Position numbers and translations under genes: made by a program. A stretch of 64,000 nucleotides of DNA from CAXSEF01 sp964236695 (GTDB lineage: Bacteria > Pseudomonadota > Alphaproteobacteria > Acetobacterales > Acetobacteraceae), in contig CAXSFU010000002.1 of assembly GCA_964236695.1 (NCBI GenBank), forward strand, positions 1 through 64,000, read 5' to 3'. Below the pieces are notes generated by a model, which worked only from the letters and a program-made list of their open reading frames with translations, did not search any database and was not told the origin of the DNA. This document shows, piece after piece, positions 25,037-31,950 of the stretch. Within the stretch, counting starts at the first letter, position 1. Every line of letters begins with the position of its first letter.

Positions 25037-25062
25037 GGCAGAGCCTCAACCTTGCCTTTCCT
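24875..25062. repeat. Family A repeat with extra hairpin module
   Basis: Long copy. The left outer stem is CCGGGC/GCCCGG with flank ACCCGCC. The inner left stem is replaced by an extra module (24915-24975) with stem ACGATCC/GGATCGT. After the centre CTTAAG come the inner right stem CCAGGGGCG/CGCCCCTGG and the right outer stem variant TTGAGGC/GCCTCAA preceded by GCGGAGT. It contains the stop codons of both GT87 copy 2 and the opposing MFS gene. Confidence 0.88.
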
Positions 25063-26401
25063 GCCTTGCCACGCCCCTGACCACCCAGAACGCCACCGCA
25101 TAGCTTGCCGCCGCCACCAGGAACGGCGCACCGGGGAACCACACCGGCGCCGTGGCCGCGGTGAACACCCCGAACAGCCAGCCGGCGAACACCGGCGAGA
25201 CGATCGCCGTCAGCCCCTGCAGAGAGGACAGCGCGCCCTGCATCTCGCCCTGCCGGTCCGCCGTGGCGCGTGCGGAGACCATCGCCTGCACCGCGGGGCC
25301 GGCGAGGGCGCCGAGCGCCTGCAGGCCCAGGGCGGCGAACACCAGGGCCGGCGTCACCGCGCCGGCGAGACACAGGAAGGCGGCGACCGCCATGCCGTAG
25401 CCCAGCATAGCGGTGCGGCGCTCGCCCAGGCGGCGCACCACGCGGCGCACCAGCAGGCCCTGCACCAGGGCGGAGCCGACGCCGATCACCGCGAGCGCCA
25501 GGCCGTTGCCGCCGGGGCCCCAGCCGAGGCGGAGCTGGTTGGACAGCACGAAGCTGCTTTGCAGCGAGCCCAGGGAGAACCAGGCGCAGCACCACACGAT
25601 CGCGAGCCGCGCGGTGTCGCGGTCCGCGCGCAGGGCGGGCAGCAGGCCGACCGGGTTGGCGCGTCGCCAGGACAGGGCGCGGCGGCGTTCGGGCGGCAGG
25701 CTTTCCGGCAGGGCGAGGAGGCCGTAGAGCAGGTTCGCGCCGGCCAGCCCGGCCGCGCATAGGAACGGCAGGCGCAGGCCGTGGGCGCCGAGCAGGCCGC
25801 CGAGCGCCGGCCCGAGCACGAAGCCGACGCCGAAGGTGGCGCCGACCAGGCCGAAGCGCTGCGCGCGCTGCGCCGGCGGCGTGATGTCGGCGATGAAGGC
25901 GGTGGCGGCCGAGGCGCTGGCGGCGGTGGCGCCGGCGATCATGCGGCCGAGGAACAGCCAGGCGAGGCTGGGCGCCCAGTACATCAGCAGGTAGTTGGCG
26001 CAGGTGCCCGCGACGGAGAGCAGCAGCACGGGGCGGCGGCCGAAGCGGTCGCTGAGCGCGCCGAGCAGCGGGGCGCACAGGAACTGCATCAGGGAGAACG
26101 CGGACAGCAGCGCGCCGACCCACACGGAGGCGGCGCCGGGCGACAGATGGGAAAGCTGTACCACCAGGCCCGGCACCACCGGGACCACCAGGCCGAAGCC
26201 GAGCGCGTCGAGCGCCAGCGTGGCCAGCACGAAGCCGACCCGCGGCGTCCGTGGTCCCGGCACCGCAGGCCGCGCGGTCTCTCGGCCGTCGTCGAGCGGC
26301 ACGCCGGGCGAGGCCATCGCCGCGTCCGACATGCCCGACGGCAGGTCGGCGGCGTCGCGGTCCGGCGCGTCGTCCGGGGGGAGTCGCGGCGTGTCGGTCA
26401 C
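25046..26401 (-). CDS. MFS exporter, Tet/Bcr type
   Basis: A 451-residue transporter with 12 predicted membrane segments. GTG 26401 overlaps the xseA stop (GTGA) and gives a 40-residue cytoplasmic leader; ATG 26332 is an alternative. The MFS motif A loop is GALSDRFGRRPVLLLS; AFIADITPPAQRAQRFG and GFVLGPALGGLLG are typical of the TetA/Bcr drug:H+ antiporter group. It probably exports drugs or small metabolites. The stop codon is supplied by the edge of a family A repeat (CAAGGTTGAGG). Confidence 0.88.
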   Translation of the reverse strand: MTDTPRLPPDDAPDRDAADLPSGMSDAAMASPGVPLDDGRETARPAVPGPRTPRVGFVLATLALDALGFGLVVPVVPGLVVQLSHLSPGAASVWVGALLSAFSLMQFLCAPLLGALSDRFGRRPVLLLSVAGTCANYLLMYWAPSLAWLFLGRMIAGATAASASAATAFIADITPPAQRAQRFGLVGATFGVGFVLGPALGGLLGAHGLRLPFLCAAGLAGANLLYGLLALPESLPPERRRALSWRRANPVGLLPALRADRDTARLAIVWCCAWFSLGSLQSSFVLSNQLRLGWGPGGNGLALAVIGVGSALVQGLLVRRVVRRLGERRTAMLGYGMAVAAFLCLAGAVTPALVFAALGLQALGALAGPAVQAMVSARATADRQGEMQGALSSLQGLTAIVSPVFAGWLFGVFTAATAPVWFPGAPFLVAAASYAVAFWVVRGVARQERQG

Positions 26402-28059
26402 AGGTCGAGGCGTCCCTGGCGGTCGCGGGCGGCGGCGGTGGCGACCTGCACCTCGGCGTCGCTGAAGCGCAGGCGCACCCGGCCGTCGCGCGGCATGTCC
26501 GCGGCCCTGGGCACGGCGCGGCCGTCGCGGTCGAGCACCAGCACGAAGCCGCGGGCCAGCACCGCCTCGTAGGACACGGAGTCGAGGCGGGCGGCGAGCC
26601 CTTCCAGGCGCGCACGGCGCTCGCGCAGTGTGGAGCGCAGGGTCGAGTCCGACAGGCGGGGCAGCACCGAGGCCGCGTCCGTCGCGCGTCGGCGCACCGC
26701 GTGGCGCAGGGCTGCGCGCAGGTGGGCGGCGGCGAGCGCCAGGGTGGCGCGGCGTGCGGCGACGGTGGCGGCGGGGTCGCGCAGCCGGTGGCCTGCCTGG
26801 GCCAGCGACGCGGCCCGGCGCGCCAGCAGGCCGGGCAGGGCGAGGCGCAGGCGCAGGCCGCGGTCGGACACCGTCGCGCGCAGGCCGCGCAGCAGCGAGG
26901 GGCCGTCCGGCAGGCGGTGTGCCACGCCCGCCAGGCGCGCGGTGCGGCGGGCCACGAGGTTGCCGGCGGCCAGCGTCAGGCGCTGCGCGCGGTCGTCGAG
27001 GCGCTGGCGGGCGGTGCCGAGCAGGGCGGGGAGGTCGGGCAGGCGGCCGGCCGCGCGATCCAGGCGGATGCGGCGGGCCTGGGCCATGCGGGCGGTGGCC
27101 CCGTCGAGGCGGGCGGCGATGTGGCTCAGGTCGGCGAGCAGTTCCAGGCGCTGGGGGACGGCCATCTCGGCGGCGGCGGTGGGCGTGGGGGCGCGGCGGT
27201 CGGCGACGTGGTCGAGCAGGGTGATGTCGGTCTCGTGTCCGACGGCGGAGATCAGCGGGATGCGGCAGGCGGCCGCCGCGCGCAGCACCGCCTCGTCGTT
27301 GAAGGCCATCAGGTCCTCGAGCGAGCCGCCGCCGCGGGCCACGATGAGGACGTCTGGGCGGGTGTATCGCGCGGGCGGGCCGCCGCGCGCGGGGAGCGCG
27401 TCCATGCCGGCGATGGCGGCGGCGATGCGGGCGGCGGCGCCCTGGCCCTGCACCGGGACGGGCCAGAGCAGGAGCGCGCGGGGGAAGCGGCGGGCGATCG
27501 TGGTCTGGATGTCGTGCCACACCGCGCCCTGCGCCGAGGTGATGACGCCGACGACGAGCGGCAGGCGGGGCAGGGCGCGTCGGCGGGCCGGGTCGAACAG
27601 GCCCTCGGCGGCGAGTCGGACGCGCAGCATCTCGATGCGGGCGAGGAGCGCGCCGGCGCCGGCGTACTCCAGGCGCTCGATCATCAGCTGGTAGGAGGAG
27701 CGCTCGCCGTAGGCGGTGAGGCGGCCGGTGGCGATCACCTCGACGCCGTTCTCCGGGTCGAGCGACAGGCGGCCGGCGGCGCTCTTCCAGATCACGCAGG
27801 CGAGCTTGGCGGTCTCGTCCTTGAGCGAGAGATAGATGTGGCCGGAGCCGTAGCGCTTGCACTCGGTGATCTCGCCGCGCACGCGGACGCGGCCGAAGGC
27901 GCCCTCCAGGGTGCGCTTCACGGCGCCGGAGATCTCGGCCACCGAGTACTCGGGGACGTTGCCGGGGGCGGCGGCCGGGGCGGGGTCGTCCGTGGCGGCC
28001 GCGGAGGCGCGGCGGCGGGAGACGGGGCGGAGCGCCGGGCCTTGGGGCAGGTCAACCAT
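26398..28059 (-). CDS. xseA: Exodeoxyribonuclease VII large subunit
   Basis: A 553-residue nuclease subunit that degrades single-stranded DNA together with XseB. ATG 28059 gives MVDLPQGPAL. The N-terminal OB fold spans residues about 45-140 (VPEYSVAEISGAVKRTLEGA, VRVRGEITECKRYGSGHIYLSLKD). The catalytic part has VGVITSAQGAVWHDI, RPDVLIVARGGGSLEDL, FNDEAVLRA and SAVGHETDITLLD. A long Ala/Arg-rich coiled coil fills residues 330-500, and the C-terminal SYEAVLARGFVLVLDRDGR closes it. It overlaps the MFS gene by 4 bp. Confidence 0.94.
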   Translation of the reverse strand: MVDLPQGPALRPVSRRRASAAATDDPAPAAAPGNVPEYSVAEISGAVKRTLEGAFGRVRVRGEITECKRYGSGHIYLSLKDETAKLACVIWKSAAGRLSLDPENGVEVIATGRLTAYGERSSYQLMIERLEYAGAGALLARIEMLRVRLAAEGLFDPARRRALPRLPLVVGVITSAQGAVWHDIQTTIARRFPRALLLWPVPVQGQGAAARIAAAIAGMDALPARGGPPARYTRPDVLIVARGGGSLEDLMAFNDEAVLRAAAACRIPLISAVGHETDITLLDHVADRRAPTPTAAAEMAVPQRLELLADLSHIAARLDGATARMAQARRIRLDRAAGRLPDLPALLGTARQRLDDRAQRLTLAAGNLVARRTARLAGVAHRLPDGPSLLRGLRATVSDRGLRLRLALPGLLARRAASLAQAGHRLRDPAATVAARRATLALAAAHLRAALRHAVRRRATDAASVLPRLSDSTLRSTLRERRARLEGLAARLDSVSYEAVLARGFVLVLDRDGRAVPRAADMPRDGRVRLRFSDAEVQVATAAARDRQGRLDL

Positions 28060-28101
28060 GGGGGTGGCTATGCGCCGGGTGCGGCGCGGGGGCAACGCAG
28101 G

Positions 28102-28236
28102 CAGAAAGCAAGGTTGAGGCTCCGCCTCAAACTCCGCCAGGGGGAGCCCCCCTGGACCGGCTTCTCTTGAGGGGGGCCGGTCCAGGGCGGCTCGCCCTGG
28201 CGGGTCCAGGGCAGAGCCCTGGCCTTGCTTCCTTCC
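28102..28236. repeat. Family A repeat, full copy between xseA and purD
   Basis: Full copy in a divergent spacer. The left outer stem is the variant TTGAGGC/GCCTCAA with flank ACTCCGCC; inner left AGGGGG/CCCCCCT, centre CTCTTGAG, inner right CCAGGGCG/CGCCCTGG, right outer CCAGGGC/GCCCTGG. Because both flanking genes start here, this copy cannot simply be a terminator. Confidence 0.88.
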
Positions 28237-28286
28237 CGGCTGCGGCCTGCTACGAACGCGGTGGTCGCGGCGATGGAGGGTGCGGG

Positions 28287-29573
28287 ATGCGTGTGCTTCT
28301 GGTGGGCTCTGGCGGACGGGAGCACGCGCTGGCCTGGGCGATCGCGCGCAGTCCGTTGCTGACGGAGCTGGTGGCGGCGCCGGGCAGCCCGGGCATCGCG
28401 GCGTTCGCGCGCTGCGTCGCGGTGGGGGCGGAGGACGTGGCCGGGCTGGTGGCGCTGGCGCGGGCGGAGGCGGTCGACCTGGTGGTGCCGGGGCCGGAGG
28501 CGCCGCTGGTGGCGGGGCTGGCGGACGCGATGGCGGCGGCGGGGATCGCCTGCTTCGGGCCGGGGGCGGCGGCGGCGCGGCTGGAAGGCAGCAAGAGCTT
28601 TTCCCGCGAGGTGGCGGATGCGGCGGGCATTCCCGGGGCGCGCTGGGAGCGGTTCGAGGACGCGGCGGCGGCGCACGACTTCGTTCGGCGGCGGGGGGCG
28701 CCGATCGTGGTCAAGGCGGATGGGCTGGCGGCGGGCAAGGGGGTGGTGGTCGCGGCCACGCTGGGGGAGGCGGAGGCGGCGATCGACGCGCTGATGCGCG
28801 ACGGGGCGCCGGGCGGGGCGGCGGTGGTGATCGAGGAGTGCCTGGAGGGCGACGAGGTCAGCCTGTTCGCGCTGTGCGACGGCACGGAGGCGGTGCTGCT
28901 CGGCGCGGCGCAGGACCACAAGCGGCTCGGCGACGGCGACACCGGGCCGAACACCGGGGGCATGGGCGCGGTGTCGCCGCCGACGGGGTTCGACCTGGCG
29001 GCGCAGGAGGCGGCGGTGGAGGGGTTCGTGCGGCCGGCGCTGGCGGAGATGGCGCGGCGGGGGACGCCGTTCCGCGGCGTGCTGTTCGCGGGGCTGATGC
29101 TCACGGCGTCTGGGCCGCGGCTGATCGAGTACAACGTGCGGCTCGGCGACCCGGAAGCGCAGTGCCTGCTGCTGCGGCTGCGCTCGGACCTGCTGGGGGC
29201 GCTTGCGGCGGCGTGCGCGGGGCGGCTGGCGGAGGTGTCGTTCGAGCTGGCGCCGGTGGCGTCGGTCGCGGTGGTGCTGGCGGCGCGCGGCTATCCCGGG
29301 GTGCCGGCGGGGGGCGGGGCGATCGGGCTGGATGGCGCGGAGGCGATCGAGGGGGTGCGGGTGTTCCAGTCGGGCACGGCGCTGGCGAGGGGCATGCTGG
29401 TCGCTGCGGGGGGGCGGGTGCTCACGGTGTGCGCCACGGGGCCGACGCTGGGGGATGCGCGCGACGTGGCGTACGCGGGGGTGCGCGCGGTGGACTGGGT
29501 GGACGGGGTCTGGCGGAGCGACATCGGGGTGCGGGCGCTGCAGGCGGTGCCGGCGCGTGGGGGCGGGGGGTGA
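28287..29573 (+). CDS. purD: Phosphoribosylamine-glycine ligase (GARS)
   Basis: A 428-residue ATP-grasp enzyme joining phosphoribosylamine and glycine, step two of purine synthesis. ATG 28287 gives MRVLLVGSGGREHALAWAI, the standard N-terminus. Family motifs are PGPEAPLVAGL, GSKSFSRE, PIVVKADGLAAGKGV, EECLEGDEVSLFALCDG, AAQDHKRLGDGDTGPNTGGMGA and RLGDPEAQ. No other pur gene is adjacent; it diverges from xseA across a family A repeat. Confidence 0.96.
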   Translation: MRVLLVGSGGREHALAWAIARSPLLTELVAAPGSPGIAAFARCVAVGAEDVAGLVALARAEAVDLVVPGPEAPLVAGLADAMAAAGIACFGPGAAAARLEGSKSFSREVADAAGIPGARWERFEDAAAAHDFVRRRGAPIVVKADGLAAGKGVVVAATLGEAEAAIDALMRDGAPGGAAVVIEECLEGDEVSLFALCDGTEAVLLGAAQDHKRLGDGDTGPNTGGMGAVSPPTGFDLAAQEAAVEGFVRPALAEMARRGTPFRGVLFAGLMLTASGPRLIEYNVRLGDPEAQCLLLRLRSDLLGALAAACAGRLAEVSFELAPVASVAVVLAARGYPGVPAGGGAIGLDGAEAIEGVRVFQSGTALARGMLVAAGGRVLTVCATGPTLGDARDVAYAGVRAVDWVDGVWRSDIGVRALQAVPARGGGG

Positions 29574-29576
29574 GGG

Positions 29577-29757
29577 AAGGGAAGGCCAGGGCTCTGCCCC
29601 ATGGCTTGAAGGCGGGGACCCGCCAGGGGGAGCCCCCCTGGACCGGCCTCCGTCGGAGAACTCCGGGCGTTGGGGTGTGCCGTGGGCTCAAGGGGATGGT
29701 GTCCAGAGGGCTCGCCCTTTGGCGGGGTCCAGGGGCAGGGCCCCTGGCCTTGCTGGC
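29577..29757. repeat. Family A repeat, long copy; right half codes a signal peptide
   Basis: The left half carries the same short insertion (CTTGAAGGCGGGG) as the copy near dut, then stem AGGGGG/CCCCCCT. After a unique stretch, the right half (29704-29757) has inner stem AGAGGGC/GCCCTTT and outer stem CCAGGGGC/GCCCCTGG. The ATG and first 19 or so codons of the downstream hydrolase lie in or beside the right half. Confidence 0.85.
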
Positions 29758-30748
29758 CTGCGTCGTCCTGCTGGCCAGCGGTGCGGCGCGGGCGCAGGGG
29801 CTGCCGGGGCCGACGTATTCGGAGCCGCTCGGCATCGGGCTGGAGACCTGGCCGTATCCGTATCCGGTGCGGTTCCTGCCGCTGGTGCTGCAGGGGCAGG
29901 CGGTGCGCATGGCGTACATGGACGTGGCGCCGGAGGGGACGCCGAACGGGCGCACGGCGCTGCTGCTGCACGGCAAGAACTTCGACAGCTCGTACTGGGC
30001 GGGGGTGATCGAGGCGCTGCGCGGGGCGGGGTTCCGGGTGGTGGTGCCGGACCAGGTGGGGTTCAACAAGTCGGCAAAGCCGGACCTCGCGTACGGGTTC
30101 GACATGCTGGCGGACGCGACGCTGCGGCTGCTGGATACGCTGGGGGTGGCGGGCGTGGACGTGGTGGGCCACTCGACGGGGGGAATGCTGGCGGTGCGGC
30201 TGGCGGGGCGGGCGCGCGGGCGGGTGGAGCGGCTGGTGCTGGAGGACCCGATCGGGCTGGAGGACTACCGGCGCGAGGTGCCGGAGCAGGACACGCAAAC
30301 GCTGGTCGACGCGGAGGAGCGGCAGACCGTGCCCGGCTACCGCGCGTTCGTCAGCCGGTATTTCGTGACGCTGCCGCCGGCGGCCTGGGAGCCGTTCGTG
30401 GCGTGGCGGGCGCGGATCGGGCTGAGCGGGGAGTTCGACCGCTACGCGCGGTCGGTGGCGCTGACCTACCAGATGATCTGGCACGACCCGGTGCGGGCCG
30501 AGTATCCGGGGCTGGCGATGCCGGTGCTGATGGTGGTCGGCGCGAAGGACCGGGCGGCGCCGCTGCGGCAGTATGCGCCGCCAGCGGTGGCGGCGACGAT
30601 GGGCGACATGCCGCGGCTGGCGCGCGCGGCGTGCGACGAGGTGGCGCGCTGCCGGCTGGTGGTGGTGCCCGACGTCGGCCACGTGCCGCACCTGGAGGCG
30701 CCGGCGGCGTTCCGGGGCGCGCTGCTGGGGTTCCTGGGAGCACCGTAG
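29696..30748 (+). CDS. Secreted alpha/beta hydrolase
   Basis: A 350-residue alpha/beta-hydrolase. The catalytic Ser lies in GHSTGG (residues about 157-162), the oxyanion region is LLHGKNFDSSYW, the acid is in VVGAKDRAAP, and the His in VPDVGHVPHLEAP. Start ATG 29696 yields a signal peptide (MVSRGLALWRGPGAGPLALL...GAARAQ). The n-region and part of the hydrophobic core are encoded by the right arm of a family A repeat. No other start provides a charged n-region, so the repeat seems to have been taken up as a signal sequence. Expected in the periplasm; ester or epoxide substrate unknown. Confidence 0.85.
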   Translation: MVSRGLALWRGPGAGPLALLACVVLLASGAARAQGLPGPTYSEPLGIGLETWPYPYPVRFLPLVLQGQAVRMAYMDVAPEGTPNGRTALLLHGKNFDSSYWAGVIEALRGAGFRVVVPDQVGFNKSAKPDLAYGFDMLADATLRLLDTLGVAGVDVVGHSTGGMLAVRLAGRARGRVERLVLEDPIGLEDYRREVPEQDTQTLVDAEERQTVPGYRAFVSRYFVTLPPAAWEPFVAWRARIGLSGEFDRYARSVALTYQMIWHDPVRAEYPGLAMPVLMVVGAKDRAAPLRQYAPPAVAATMGDMPRLARAACDEVARCRLVVVPDVGHVPHLEAPAAFRGALLGFLGAP

Positions 30749-30789
30749 GTGCTGTCGCGGGCTGGCTGTTGCGAGGGTCGTGAGGCAGG

Positions 30790-30940
30790 GCAGGAAGGAA
30801 GCGTGTTCTTTCTTGAAAGAAAGAACCAAAGAACTTTTGCACGTTAGGGTCCGGAGCTGCCCGCGGCATCCGAATACTTACGGATAAAGTCTTTTTGCTT
30901 CTTTTTCTTCAGAAAGAGAAGATTCTTGCTTTTCTTCCTG
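30790..30940. repeat. Family B repeat between convergent genes
   Basis: Best-conserved copy. Start GGAAGGAAGCG, perfect hairpin GTTCTTTCTTGAAAGAAAGAAC, then AAAGAACTTTTGCACG, a GC-rich centre, AAAGTCTTTTTGC, hairpin CTTTTTCTTCAGAAAGAGAAG and end TTTTCTTCCTG. It sits between converging genes, so a bidirectional terminator is the simplest reading. Confidence 0.85.
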
Positions 30941-30973
30941 TGGCGGAAACCAGTTCCCGATCCGCAACGGCCT

Positions 30974-31867
30974 CTAGCCTGGCGGGACCACGCCGTCCAC
31001 GGCCACGCCCAGGCGGGTGGCGGCGGCGGTCAGGGTGTCGCGGACCTCGCCGGTGGCGATCGTGGCGAGCAGGCCGGTGCGGGCGTCGCCGATCTGCAGG
31101 GTGGCGGCGGGCGGGCCGTGGCGCCAGGCGAGGGCGAGCAGCAGGCAGATCGCGGCGTCGAGGCGGTCCTGGTCGGGTTTGCGCGGGCGGTCCAGGGTGG
31201 CGGCGGCGTCTGCCCAGGCGGCGAGCGGCCCGGCGGGCAGGGCGCGGGCGGTGCGGGCGATGCCGTGGGCCACGAGGGGCCAGTCGGCGGGGAGGAAGCG
31301 GCGGGCCGGGTTGTAGCGGGCGGCCTGGCGGCGGGCCCAGATCGCGGGCACCAGTTCGGGGAGCGCCAGGGCGGGGAACACCTCCATCACGAAGCGGCCG
31401 GACGGGGCGTGGCGGGCGGCGAGCGGGTCCTGGGCGGCGCCGAGGGCGTCGAGGAAGCGCCAGATCGGCGCGGCGTCGCCGAACATGGGGGCTGCGGCGC
31501 CGCCGCGGCGGGCGGGCTGCACGCCGCCGCGCAGGCGGCCGAGGAGGCTGGCGGCGACGCGGTCGACGGGGCGGGCGCCGGTGTCGTTGGGCACCACGGT
31601 CGGCTGGTCGATGGCGAGCAGCAGGAGGCCGGCGTCGGCAGAAAGGTCGGCGACGAGGCGGGCGGCGTCGGCGAAGGTGGCGAGGCGGGGCGGGTGGAAG
31701 GCGACGCAGCGGCCGTGCTCGAGGACGCAGGCGGCGATGGCGCCGGGGTTGTGCTGGTTGTCGGTCCAGGCGGAGTCGAAGCCGACCAGCAGCTCGCGCG
31801 GGGGGGTGACGTGGCTTGCCTTCCCGGAGGCCGCTCCAGGGGCGGCGCCCTCCGGTGGCCTTTCCAC
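30974..31867 (-). CDS. DUF429-family protein with repeat-derived N-terminus
   Basis: A protein of about 297 residues. The DUF429 domain begins ELLVGFDSAWTDNQHNPGAI and includes LLLLAIDQPTVVPNDTGARP, APSGRFVMEVFPALALPEL and DQDRLDAAICLLLALAWR; the acidic residues suggest an RNase H-like or nuclease-type fold, but the function is unknown. No ATG lies before the domain. The nearest usable codon is GTG 31867, inside a family A module, giving VERPPEGAAPGAASGKASHV before the domain. A nearer non-standard start is possible. It follows mutL on the same strand and converges on the hydrolase gene. Confidence 0.7.
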   Translation of the reverse strand: MERPPEGAAPGAASGKASHVTPPRELLVGFDSAWTDNQHNPGAIAACVLEHGRCVAFHPPRLATFADAARLVADLSADAGLLLLAIDQPTVVPNDTGARPVDRVAASLLGRLRGGVQPARRGGAAAPMFGDAAPIWRFLDALGAAQDPLAARHAPSGRFVMEVFPALALPELVPAIWARRQAARYNPARRFLPADWPLVAHGIARTARALPAGPLAAWADAAATLDRPRKPDQDRLDAAICLLLALAWRHGPPAATLQIGDARTGLLATIATGEVRDTLTAAATRLGVAVDGVVPPG

Positions 31868-31940
31868 CGATCCGGGCGGATCGTCGGACCCTTTGGCCAC
31901 CTCCGCCTGGCGGGTCCGGGCGGCGGCCGGCCCTGCCGGC
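31813..31940. repeat. Partial family A repeat with extra hairpin module
   Basis: Contains the right-outer-type segment and the extra module in reverse orientation (31850-31910; stem CGATCC/GGATCG around GGGC). Its outer stems are partly decayed. It separates mutL from the DUF429 gene and carries the likely GTG start of the latter. Confidence 0.75.
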
Positions 31941-31950
31941 TCGGCTGCGG

